Shown: piece by piece, positions 7,969-16,722 of the stretch
Position numbering within the stretch: the stretch's first letter is position 1
Layout: each line of letters opens with the position of its first letter
From: a virus
Virus record (IMG/VR): IMGVR_UViG_3300035181_000357
Coordinates: 62,001 to 126,000 of that record
Strand: one strand, 5' to 3'
DNA: 64,000 bases
Position numbers and translations under genes: made by a program
Notes under the pieces: generated by a model
Told to the model about the DNA's origin: nothing
What the model saw: only the letters and a program-made list of their open reading frames with translations
The model's database searches: none

Positions 7969-9999
7969 TTATTTCAACAACTGAGTTATTGGGGAACTCA
8001 GAACGAGTAGTGCTTCTACACCCAAGCAATTACTGATTGCTAACTGGGCTACCTGTGGGCTATAATTTGCAGCTAACAACGCAGCTTGTAGGTCTCCAAC
8101 GGTTCCTTCTTCCATCTTATCGACAGCAGAGAGGATGAATTCTTCAGCATTCTCTACGGTATCACCGTGAGATTCTGCAGTTGGGGCATCAGTCACAGCT
8201 TTGATCTCAACCGTTGAAGCATACTTGCTAGCTTCAAGCATTAGCTTGGTTGAATCTAAAGATGCATAGACAGCGTCATGCTCAGCATAGAAGGACTCAG
8301 TTCCTTGACCAGTAGTATCTACATTAGCAGCAGTATTACTGTCGGCAACATCAGCGTGATCATGAGTTCCATCACAGTCTTCACAGTCACCAGAGCATGC
8401 ATGCTTTGAACCAAACTTGCTTGACTCAAATTCATTGATCTTAATGAGGGCATCAACTAACAGATCTTTCACAGAGGATAGTTCTGGATAATTGGTGTAA
8501 TCTTCAGGAAGAGCAGTTGCCAGGCCATCGATTTCTTCTGGGGCCATAACTTCGACAACATGTTCAAACCCACCGTCTTCCATAGCAGCGTTAAATCTGC
8601 TAAAACTTCCTTTAATCCCCATACTCTTTAACACATCTTTATCAGCTTGATCGAATTGGAGATTGTCTTGTACAGCAGGTTCTGATACTCCGTTCTCATC
8701 GTACCCGCCTGCTGAGAAATAATTTTGAACTCCCCGTACTGCCATATCTCTGACATGAGTTCTTTCATCAGAGCCTTCTTCGAAATTGGATTCGGGAAAT
8801 AGCTCATCGATATACTTGTCTACAATAGCTTTTAATAACCTAGGATTCCAATTCCTTACTTCACTTAGTTTATGATCAATGAAGATAAAGTGTACGATAT
8901 CATGAGCATAGTCGTTGAGATCATCCATAGCAGCTTCTTTAGTAGCGACAACTTCTACTTCTTTAACACTACTCTCTCTGATCTTAGAGACATTCTCAGA
9001 TATCTGCTTAGTTCCAGTCTGAGCTAGCTTTAAAGCCTTATGTAGAACCTCATCCATCTGGAAATAGAGATCTTTTATTCCTTGCATCTCTTGTTGAGTT
9101 CCGAGTTTCTTCATAACGTCGCGAACTCTACCTAGGATCAAGGAACTAATGACATCTTCAATTTCCTTAGAGAAGGCCACTACTTGAGGAGCAGCAACTC
9201 TCATACTCTTACGCTTAGCTTTTTTCTTACCTTGGATTCCCATACCCCTTAACATCTCTTTATCAGAATCGTTAAAGACTACTTTTTCTTGTTCTTTAAC
9301 CCAATCAGGTTGCATATTGGGTAGATACGCAATGAAGTATCCTTCTGCTGGTTCCATACCGTAGTAGGCTCCAGCATCAGACTTTAATACAACCGTCCCA
9401 GATCCCGGATCAGTGAATACCTTTTCGACTAATTCACCGTCATTGATTAGATCAGGAGTTAATTCTATTAAGGGATCACCAACATTGAACTCTTCAGTAT
9501 CCAGATCAGCGGTCTTCTTACCTAGACCACGATTAGACATCTCGAGTTCACATGCTTTGATTTCTTCATACGCAGAATTATCACCCTTTTCAATCGCTTC
9601 TTCGGCAGCAGCATAACATTCAAATAACTCATCATCGGACAAGAGTGACATATCGTCTGACCCATATTTCTGAAGATCTTCCTCACCTTGATCAAAGGCA
9701 GAAGATGGATCATCCTGTGAATCCAGACCCAGGGAACTCTGTTTGAAGATCTTTTCGATACCTTGAGTCAGGGCATTGTCATTCAACATACCCTTTAACC
9801 ACTGTTCAACTTGCCCAGTCACGAGACTCCCTTTAGAACTACCACCAGCAGGAGTTTTAGCCAGCTCTTGTTGTAGTTTAGGGGCACCACCAGCAGATAG
9901 AGCATTTTCTAATTTGCTCTTATTCTGTCTCAGGTATGTTATAAGGTTCTTAATGGTTTCATCAGCGAAACCAGCTTCTTTGACACCGTTGATATCCAT
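7969..9999 (-). CDS. large unknown tail-module protein with a repeated DK-x2-L-x2-MGI motif
   Basis: 676 residues, acidic and mostly helical, with low-complexity linkers. A 16-residue motif occurs twice, at about 242-257 (FNDSDKEMLRGMGIQG) and 449-464 (FDQADKDVLKSMGIKG), suggesting a duplicated binding element. Near 535-550 is a Cys/His/Asp patch (HACSGDCEDCDGTHDH) that could hold a metal. It lies between tube-like and sheath genes, so a virion or assembly role is likely. GAGGAT precedes the start. I do not recognise a family. Confidence 0.5.
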   Translation of the reverse strand: MDINGVKEAGFADETIKNLITYLRQNKSKLENALSAGGAPKLQQELAKTPAGGSSKGSLVTGQVEQWLKGMLNDNALTQGIEKIFKQSSLGLDSQDDPSSAFDQGEEDLQKYGSDDMSLLSDDELFECYAAAEEAIEKGDNSAYEEIKACELEMSNRGLGKKTADLDTEEFNVGDPLIELTPDLINDGELVEKVFTDPGSGTVVLKSDAGAYYGMEPAEGYFIAYLPNMQPDWVKEQEKVVFNDSDKEMLRGMGIQGKKKAKRKSMRVAAPQVVAFSKEIEDVISSLILGRVRDVMKKLGTQQEMQGIKDLYFQMDEVLHKALKLAQTGTKQISENVSKIRESSVKEVEVVATKEAAMDDLNDYAHDIVHFIFIDHKLSEVRNWNPRLLKAIVDKYIDELFPESNFEEGSDERTHVRDMAVRGVQNYFSAGGYDENGVSEPAVQDNLQFDQADKDVLKSMGIKGSFSRFNAAMEDGGFEHVVEVMAPEEIDGLATALPEDYTNYPELSSVKDLLVDALIKINEFESSKFGSKHACSGDCEDCDGTHDHADVADSNTAANVDTTGQGTESFYAEHDAVYASLDSTKLMLEASKYASTVEIKAVTDAPTAESHGDTVENAEEFILSAVDKMEEGTVGDLQAALLAANYSPQVAQLAISNCLGVEALLVLSSPITQLLK

Positions 10000-10011
10000 C
10001 TAAATATCCTC

Positions 10012-10440
10012 TTATATAGTTCTATCAGATAACGATGTAAGAGAAGCAGGAGTTAGTGCTCTCAACGTTACCATCGCAGCCTGAATTCTATTGCCTATCT
10101 GTGTAGTGTAGTAGGTAGCAGCATGAACAGGATCTGCTGTGACCACATCTAGTGGTCCTAATTGTGCGGCAGTTTGGCCAGGAGCGGCCTGTGGGATAGC
10201 TTGGAAGAATCTTATTGCTTTAGAGCTCATTTCAGTAGTAAGTTTTACATAATAATCACTTGCAGTGGTATTGAAAGTGAAACCACTATCTATGAAAGTT
10301 CCCCCCAAGTTGATGAGGGGATCTCCGTAAGCAGCGATTCTTCGTTGATCATCAGCATCTGTGATATCACCAACAAATTTAGCATTCAGTTGAACACTTA
10401 CGATACTATTTTGATGAGATACTACTGGATGAACTAGCAT
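10012..10440 (-). CDS. unknown structural-module protein
   Basis: 142 residues, mixed alpha/beta, with an Ala/Thr-rich C-terminal half and no cysteines. AAGGAG lies before the ATG, and the gene begins 11 bp after the sheath stop, so it is co-transcribed with the sheath. It could be a tail completion or sheath-associated protein; only position supports that. Confidence 0.45.
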   Translation of the reverse strand: MLVHPVVSHQNSIVSVQLNAKFVGDITDADDQRRIAAYGDPLINLGGTFIDSGFTFNTTASDYYVKLTTEMSSKAIRFFQAIPQAAPGQTAAQLGPLDVVTADPVHAATYYTTQIGNRIQAAMVTLRALTPASLTSLSDRTI

Positions 10441-10450
10441 GATCTACTCC

Positions 10451-13400
10451 TTAAGCCTTTGTGGTAACTTTGAGGGTTACGTTGATGTACAGTAGAGAGA
10501 AGACAGGCTTGAAGGCTACTGTGACATCTAGGACAGTAGGATCAGACTCGTTACGAGTAACTTGTAGACCCTTATAGGCTTCAATAATTTCTTGTTGAAC
10601 GAAGTTCTTCATGACAGAGTTCATCACGATCGTAACATCATTAACAAGAGCTCCGAGGTTCTTTCTTCCGATGAATTGATTGAGTTCCTTGCGGATCTTC
10701 TGTCTTACTTCATCAGAGATTGAGGTATTGGTTGGTTCCTGCGTGATAGGATTGCTCATATCAGTGGTTAGGTAGTGGCGAACAGTGAAGGCACCATTAT
10801 CCTCTATCAATACAGAGACTCCATCAGTTGCGATCTGATCCATGGTTGGATCGTCATATCTCTGGAGGAGACGCTCGAATCCGACCATCTTCTTACGAGT
10901 AAGAGTGGTAGCAGAATCGATTGCTGGATTGCCCTTCATACCTGCCATTGCAGCAGCTAGGAACTCACCACCAACAGCGTACTCAGAAGACTTACCATCA
11001 ACTTCTAGGCTGATGATTGCACCTGCTGGATATACAGCGACGACACGCTCTGACTTGATACTTTGAGCTCTTGATCTTGCATCTACTGGAGAAGTTCCAG
11101 TGCTGAAGCCTACAAAGCCCATAGCCTCTCCCTTATTACGAGGAGCAGCTTGTGTATTGAGGTGCTTGGCTAAGAATTGTTGAACACTCTTCTCAGTGTT
11201 TAAAGGCACAATAACAGAAGCCTTTGTGGTTCCACCAGTGATTGGACGAGCTAGAGAAGCAATACCATCGATGAAAGTCTGGTTAGATGCAATTGCTGAA
11301 CCAACTTGCTTCTTGAGCTGCATGCATCCGAGAGTGGTTGTACCATTCAGGACAGCAAGGCGAGCAGCGAGGGATAGCTTGTTTTCTACAGTAGGATTAC
11401 CATAAGCAGCATATACATCAGACAGGTTCGTGAAGATCTTTAACTCATAATCCTTATCGGTCTTTGCAGTCTTGAAGGATACATAGTAGAACTCACCAAC
11501 AGTTGGTTCTGCACCAGCCTTATTATAGGTGTTGATGAAGAGGTAATCATTTGCAGCCATTCCAAAGGTGGTCGATACCTTGGTACGGATACCAGGGATT
11601 GCAACAACTGGAACAGTAGAAGTGACATAGTGGACGCTCTTGCTTACGACGAATACTAGAGTGTCACCAGGAGCATAACGATAAGAGATTGGAGCGGTTA
11701 GACCATAGTCAGCAATGTTTGAGGCATTTGGATCCACGATCGTGACAGAGAATCCAGTGACAGAGTCGTTGTAAGTCTGACCGAGGTACCCGATACCAGC
11801 AGATCCACCAGTTACTAGGTTGGAAGATACAGTGTACTTGCTGCTGAATGCAGTATTTACATCAGGAGTACCACCAGCGAAGTTCAACTTAGCAGAAGTA
11901 GTAGCATTAGTAGAACCAGTACCAGTTAGTGTAGCAGTGATTAGTCCACCAGCAGTGGTTACTAGAGCACCAGCACCTAATGCAGCGTTTGCAGTGAAGA
12001 GGGCTACGATCTGGGTAAGGGTTCTTACAGTACCAGCACCATCAGTGATCTCTACAGAGACATCGTTACCAACGATAGTTAATGCAGCTGCATCTAATGT
12101 ATTTCCAGTGTTCTTGAACTGGATGGATACTGGAGTTACAGCAGAATCAAACTTATTGAATGTTCTGAAAGTGATACCAGTCTGAGCAGTAGTGTTAGTT
12201 GCCTGAGTTCCAGGAGTCTGAAGATAGCTCTCTCCAGTTGTAGCGAAGGTTAAGGTTACGACCTCTTCCTCGGCACCAGCAACAATCTTGGCATCAGAGA
12301 AAGTATTAGGCCACAGAATACCACCAGAGGAGGTGAAGACTGGGTCAGCTACAGTGTGAGTAGATTGATTGACAGTTGGGATCTGAAGATCGTTCTTATC
12401 CCAGATAGAGTAAGAACCCTGTCCGGTTACGCCAGGAACTTGTACCTTGACCTTGAACTTGTTATCAGCAAGACGAGACTTGAAGTATGTTACATAGACA
12501 CTTCCAGTTGCAGGAGGATTGAAGAGAGTTACTCTCTTATTTGCTCCATCAACTGAAGAGATGGTTACAGGAACTAGAGCAGCAGTTGGAGTAGCTCTGG
12601 TGTAGGCTTTTACATAAGCAGGATTATCGGTTACTCTTGATAGACCAGATCCAGTAGTAGGAGCATCCTTAAGAGTAAATACGTTGTTGATTCCATTCAC
12701 TGAACCAGTTGCTAACTCAAGGTAGACCTTATCATCCACGAGAGTGGCGATGATGTGAGAAGCATCGAAGGCGGTGAATCCACTAGATTGTAGACCAGCA
12801 GAAGCTGATACGGAAGCTCCCCACTGAATTTTATCACCCTCTAGGACATAGTCGATAGTGTTGATGAAGTCATCTCTATCAGGGGAGAATCCACACTTTA
12901 AGATCTCAGTAATATTTTCAGCAGGTAGGAAGTCGAAAGTATCCTGATAGGTGTTGGTGAAATAGGTAGTTAGTAAGGTCGAACCAAAAGCTACATCCCC
13001 ATTTAGAGTTATTAAACCATTTAAACCATCTACTGACGTAACACCAACGGCAGAACCGTTAACAGTTACTTTGACGTGAGCAGGGAGGTTGGTTACAACA
13101 CCACCGTTTGAACCATCTACGATAGGTAGGTTCTTGACCTTGAAGACCTTGCTAGTGCTCTGGCCTTCTCCACCAACGAATGGTGCAGAAGTAGCAGCGA
13201 CAGCAGCAGAACCACCACTAAGAGTGGCAGTTACCTGGATCAAACCACCAGAGGCAGTGATGATTCCAGTGTTGATTAAGGTAGCGAGTTCAGCGATAGT
13301 TCTATGAACAGGAACGGCAACGGTTCCCTTGACTAATTCGATTGAGATAACATCTGTACCCTGCCCACTGATGGCTAGAGTGTCAGATTTAGGAGCACCG

Positions 13401-13969
13401 AGGGTCTCAGTGAAAGCTACGGTAACATTATTCCCTGCGAAGCCTGGCTTCTCTAACTTGAGAGACAGGTTACCAGCCTGGGCTACTAGGGTTGCAAACT
13501 TAGGAATCTGGACGCTGAGATCTTCATCAGTTACTAAGTCATCACTTCTTTTGAAGAAGTAACTAGTTCTTAGATCAGAACCAGGGAGGAGAATAACATC
13601 GATTAGGAATTTTCCTGTGGCGCCATCTAAGGTCGAGACACTAATAGGATTCCCATCAACGGTTACAGAGATATCAGTTGGTGTGTTTGTAGTAGTTCCA
13701 CGACCATCCCCATTAACAATTGGGAAGTAGGCAACCTGGAATTCTCGCTTAACACCATCGACTTGGTCACTTAGATTTTCTAAGACCTTTCTGTCGTCTG
13801 ATGAAGAACTAGAACCTCTGTGGAGTTCCGCATTATTAGAGGTTTTAAATTCTTCTCCTTCTCCGAGAAGGACAGTGATACGAGCATCTCCGAAGAGTGA
13901 AGTACCAGCATCTTCGGTAGTAAGAGTAGTGTAGACACCGGGTTGGGCGTATTGATCAAAAAGAGCCAT
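10451..13969 (-). CDS. Tail sheath protein, extended with repeat domains
   Basis: The C-terminal ~330 residues carry the conserved contractile-sheath fold: a nucleotide-like region with YPAGAI, a segment ending RKMVGFERLL, then DVTIVMNSVMKNF, and the final strand pair ending in YINVTLKVTT, which hooks neighbouring subunits. Length is 1172 residues from the ATG at 13969 (preceded by GGAGA); an in-frame ATG at 13981 has poorer spacing. T4 gp18 has 659 residues, so this is far larger. The extra length is mostly two kinds of beta repeat: three copies of one (about 76-141, 275-341, 430-496) and two copies of another (about 179-268 and 634-702). They probably decorate the outside of the tail. Confidence 0.85.
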   Translation of the reverse strand: MALFDQYAQPGVYTTLTTEDAGTSLFGDARITVLLGEGEEFKTSNNAELHRGSSSSSDDRKVLENLSDQVDGVKREFQVAYFPIVNGDGRGTTTNTPTDISVTVDGNPISVSTLDGATGKFLIDVILLPGSDLRTSYFFKRSDDLVTDEDLSVQIPKFATLVAQAGNLSLKLEKPGFAGNNVTVAFTETLGAPKSDTLAISGQGTDVISIELVKGTVAVPVHRTIAELATLINTGIITASGGLIQVTATLSGGSAAVAATSAPFVGGEGQSTSKVFKVKNLPIVDGSNGGVVTNLPAHVKVTVNGSAVGVTSVDGLNGLITLNGDVAFGSTLLTTYFTNTYQDTFDFLPAENITEILKCGFSPDRDDFINTIDYVLEGDKIQWGASVSASAGLQSSGFTAFDASHIIATLVDDKVYLELATGSVNGINNVFTLKDAPTTGSGLSRVTDNPAYVKAYTRATPTAALVPVTISSVDGANKRVTLFNPPATGSVYVTYFKSRLADNKFKVKVQVPGVTGQGSYSIWDKNDLQIPTVNQSTHTVADPVFTSSGGILWPNTFSDAKIVAGAEEEVVTLTFATTGESYLQTPGTQATNTTAQTGITFRTFNKFDSAVTPVSIQFKNTGNTLDAAALTIVGNDVSVEITDGAGTVRTLTQIVALFTANAALGAGALVTTAGGLITATLTGTGSTNATTSAKLNFAGGTPDVNTAFSSKYTVSSNLVTGGSAGIGYLGQTYNDSVTGFSVTIVDPNASNIADYGLTAPISYRYAPGDTLVFVVSKSVHYVTSTVPVVAIPGIRTKVSTTFGMAANDYLFINTYNKAGAEPTVGEFYYVSFKTAKTDKDYELKIFTNLSDVYAAYGNPTVENKLSLAARLAVLNGTTTLGCMQLKKQVGSAIASNQTFIDGIASLARPITGGTTKASVIVPLNTEKSVQQFLAKHLNTQAAPRNKGEAMGFVGFSTGTSPVDARSRAQSIKSERVVAVYPAGAIISLEVDGKSSEYAVGGEFLAAAMAGMKGNPAIDSATTLTRKKMVGFERLLQRYDDPTMDQIATDGVSVLIEDNGAFTVRHYLTTDMSNPITQEPTNTSISDEVRQKIRKELNQFIGRKNLGALVNDVTIVMNSVMKNFVQQEIIEAYKGLQVTRNESDPTVLDVTVAFKPVFSLLYINVTLKVTTKA
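12482..13744 (-). repeat. Three diverged ~66-residue beta repeats within the sheath gene
   Basis: Copies lie at 13547-13744, 12947-13147 and 12482-12682. Each follows F-x-[VL]-x4-P, then a TNxP or DNPA turn, a strand containing VTV or KAY, 'SxxDGxxG/NK' and a final TxYF. The level is protein similarity, not DNA identity, so they are old duplications. Confidence 0.75.
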
Positions 13970-14066
13970 GCTTTTCTCCATTTTCAGTTATACAACTAAG
14001 GTATATGAAATTCTAATCCTTCACTATAGATAAGGCGAAGTCATTATCTATCTGTTGTTGACCAAA

Positions 14067-14492
14067 TCAATCAACTGAAGATAACCAAGATCTAGACGCT
14101 TCTTTCCCTGGTTTAATTTTCTGGCCATCCTCTAAAGATTTAGAAACCTCGACTCTAGTTTCTAAATTTTCTTTTGTTACAGGTGCAAATTCTCCACGAG
14201 AAAGTTCAGATAACCCAACACTTCCAGTTTCCTTCCTGACTACATCTCTAGATGCTTGTCTATTATGGATATCCTGCCATCTGGCATCAGCATCTTTTCC
14301 TATGACATTATCGATTGGAGAATTATCCATTGAAGATCGGGACAATGAAACGCTGGTTGGGATAGATAACCTGTTTGCTCTAGTCTCTCCACATCTGGGG
14401 CAATTTAGAACCTCTGCAGATTTCTCTAAGCTGGGGTATATTTTCTCTATAAGAACGTTGCATTCCTTACAGGAATATTCAAAGATTGGCAT
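14067..14492 (-). CDS. FmdB-type zinc-ribbon protein
   Basis: 141 residues starting MPIFEYSCKEC, with C8/C11 and C31/C34 (CPRCG) forming a zinc ribbon. The MPIxEYxCxxC start is characteristic of the FmdB family, small putative regulators also found in phage structural clusters. The remaining ~100 residues are polar and probably disordered. The start is set by the AAGGTGA site one base-pair turn upstream. What it regulates or binds is unknown. Confidence 0.7.
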   Translation of the reverse strand: MPIFEYSCKECNVLIEKIYPSLEKSAEVLNCPRCGETRANRLSIPTSVSLSRSSMDNSPIDNVIGKDADARWQDIHNRQASRDVVRKETGSVGLSELSRGEFAPVTKENLETRVEVSKSLEDGQKIKPGKEASRSWLSSVD

Positions 14493-14493
14493 A

Positions 14494-14511
14494 TGTCACC
14501 TTAATTAATAA
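14494..14511 (-). promoter_or_regulatory. Translation-start leader shared with the gene at 48960
   Basis: The 18 bases TTATTAATTAAGGTGACA sit exactly one base before the ATG of the FmdB-like gene, and the identical 18 bases sit one base before the ATG at 48960 on the other strand. AAGGTGA is the ribosome binding site. Identity extends well beyond it, so either the leader is selected or it has been copied. Confidence 0.6.
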
Positions 14512-16055
14512 TATGATGTTAAGAATCTCGAACTACCATATGTAGTCCCAATAGGGTTGATACTAACCCTTTTATTGGGATATGAGTAATCAAAAGAGAC
14601 ATTTTCGATATCTATCGTGTCCAGTCTGGTGACAAGAGGCTTCTTGACTTCCCAGTCGGCTGCAGCAGAGATTGAGAGAGTTACAGTCTGGGTGGATAAA
14701 ATACCAGAACCATCCTTTTCTTCAGAATTCGTAGATCTAGAAGCTTCATATATTGTAAGACCACAGGTCTCCATCCTCTCTCGTCCAGAGACGAGGAGGT
14801 ACTCTTTTATCAGACCTGCTATCTCACTAGAAGTTCTCATATCATTAGTTCGAATATCAATGTCAAACCTAATATTCTCTTTTGAACCATAAATCTCATA
14901 AGTCTCGTTGACATATGGATATACAATCATAGCAGATTGATCACCTACTACAGTTTTGTCACCGATCACAACCATGATACCTGGTAGAAAATTAACATTG
15001 AGAGCATTCTTAGTTGCTTTTATCTCAAACTGGCCTAGATCTACTCTACACTCCCAGGACATATTATCTCCTGGTTGGAGTAGAGGATTTAAATACCATC
15101 TACCATCCAAGCCTGTTACTAGATCTGAATATGTGTAAGTTTTCCCACTGGCTACTGCTTTAAACTGTTCAGTCTGGATCGTTTGACCAGGAACCAGTTC
15201 AAAATTTATAGAATTCTCGGATGCTATATAACCAGCAGCATTAGGATCTCGCTTGAAAGTTCCCACCATTCTTAACTTTTGATTAGCTGGAGTCCAATTT
15301 GACAAAACAATATCACTTCCAGATATTCGATAATCTAGATCTCGCCTTAGGATATAATCGTCTTGATCAACAACTTCGAACTGAATATAACTTGTATCTG
15401 GTAGTTTTAGTACTTGAACGCCTGATACCGTAGCTTCTGTGATCGTTGGTTCTTCGTGAAGTTCTACCCAATAATCTATTAAAGGAATTAAATTTGAATC
15501 ATTACTTATCTTGTATAACGAAACGATGTCTTTATATACATTTATATAAATTCTATCATTTGCCACACAATACTCTCCAGCATTCATATTTCGAACACCG
15601 ACATCTGTGGATGGGATAGCTGCATTTAGTTTTATGAATGTACCAACTGCATTAGTTACTTTTCCGTAGACCCATTTCATCTTTTCACATGTGATGACGA
15701 CAGAGCGATTGGCCTCATCCACTGAATCTAGATTAAAGTAGTAGATGCCAGATTCTGGATCTTTAAGAGTTTTGTCAATCTCCTGGATATGTTCTATGAA
15801 TAGACCATCTTTATCTTCTAGCTTTGCAGCTACCACCCTACCTTGTTGTGTCGCCATATAATGATCTGAGGACAGGCGATTACCATCTGAGGTTGGGTTC
15901 TTTATGATTATTTCCAAGTCGTTGTAACGCATCATAGTAGCGAAATATGAGCCTATTTCTCCACCTAGCTCCCTAAATCTTGGGTGCTTTGCTACTACGC
16001 TCCTCAATTCCCTGATTAAGAAGGAATCGAGGTTGATATCGGTAAGCTCAACCAC
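14505..16055 (-). CDS. large virion structural protein, unknown (neck/tail type by context)
   Basis: 516 residues, predicted mainly beta with an alpha/beta C-terminal domain (from about 395: a strand, RTNDMRTSSEIAG helix, and a strand run). It overlaps neither neighbour in frame but its stop lies upstream of the FmdB-like gene's start by a negative gap, so the two share a transcript. Position directly before the sheath suggests a tail terminator, neck or tail-fibre attachment protein. No family is recognised. Confidence 0.45.
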   Translation of the reverse strand: MVELTDINLDSFLIRELRSVVAKHPRFRELGGEIGSYFATMMRYNDLEIIIKNPTSDGNRLSSDHYMATQQGRVVAAKLEDKDGLFIEHIQEIDKTLKDPESGIYYFNLDSVDEANRSVVITCEKMKWVYGKVTNAVGTFIKLNAAIPSTDVGVRNMNAGEYCVANDRIYINVYKDIVSLYKISNDSNLIPLIDYWVELHEEPTITEATVSGVQVLKLPDTSYIQFEVVDQDDYILRRDLDYRISGSDIVLSNWTPANQKLRMVGTFKRDPNAAGYIASENSINFELVPGQTIQTEQFKAVASGKTYTYSDLVTGLDGRWYLNPLLQPGDNMSWECRVDLGQFEIKATKNALNVNFLPGIMVVIGDKTVVGDQSAMIVYPYVNETYEIYGSKENIRFDIDIRTNDMRTSSEIAGLIKEYLLVSGRERMETCGLTIYEASRSTNSEEKDGSGILSTQTVTLSISAAADWEVKKPLVTRLDTIDIENVSFDYSYPNKRVSINPIGTTYGSSRFLTSYY

Positions 16056-16067
16056 TTGGTTACTCCT

Positions 16068-16418
16068 TTACTCCGTTGGAGCAAGCGCAGGAACAACCTG
16101 AATGACTGGGTAAACCCACATGTCGATGGTCTCTCTGATCCTCTGCTGAGGAATAGTGGCCTCTTCTCTGGGATACCATACGTTTCTAATTCGGCACAAT
16201 CCTGCACCCTCAGCAGGTAATGATTCTACTTGCCAGCTACTACCATCTTTAGCCTGGAATATTGCACCAGGTACGAAATATGTATAAAAAGCGTGATCAC
16301 CACCAACTGGAGACATAGAATCTGGGGAATTTGCGTCAGGCTTTGAAGGGCCTAGAGTTAACTCTACTGGCTCTAAACCAGCGACAGATACAAGCGATGC
16401 TAATAGATTCTTTTTCAT
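16068..16418 (-). CDS. small unknown structural-module protein
   Basis: 116 residues. The N-terminus (MKKNLLASLVSVAGLEP) is mildly hydrophobic but too weak to call a signal peptide. The centre has aromatic and Gly-rich strands (YFVPGAIFQAKDGSSW). GAGGACAT precedes the start. It sits in a compact tail-gene run. Function unknown. Confidence 0.45.
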   Translation of the reverse strand: MKKNLLASLVSVAGLEPVELTLGPSKPDANSPDSMSPVGGDHAFYTYFVPGAIFQAKDGSSWQVESLPAEGAGLCRIRNVWYPREEATIPQQRIRETIDMWVYPVIQVVPALAPTE

Positions 16419-16448
16419 TTAGATGTCCTCATAATATAAGGTAGAAGT

Positions 16449-16721
16449 TTACACACTTGGGAGAACAACCGGAGTTTCTGTAGCCTCGATATCGAAGTCC
16501 TCGACGAAATTGAGTAATGTCTCTCTGATTTGACCATCTAGGATCAGAGGTTGAAGCTGCCCATACCTGTCAACAGGGGTGGAGTACATGTAACAATGGA
16601 GTGTTGTCCCTGTGTCAACGATATGAGAGATAGATGACATATTGATATAAACATTATTGCCATTCTTATCTTTACCTAAGTCAACCAGGTGGGGCATCAT
16701 CCCGATAAACGCATTAGCCAT
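16449..16721 (-). CDS. small unknown protein
   Basis: 90 residues, beta-rich with an acidic C-terminus. AGGAGA precedes the ATG, which begins two bases after the stop of the long gene upstream, so it is probably co-translated. No family recognised. Confidence 0.45.
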   Translation of the reverse strand: MANAFIGMMPHLVDLGKDKNGNNVYINMSSISHIVDTGTTLHCYMYSTPVDRYGQLQPLILDGQIRETLLNFVEDFDIEATETPVVLPSV

Positions 16722-16722
16722 T

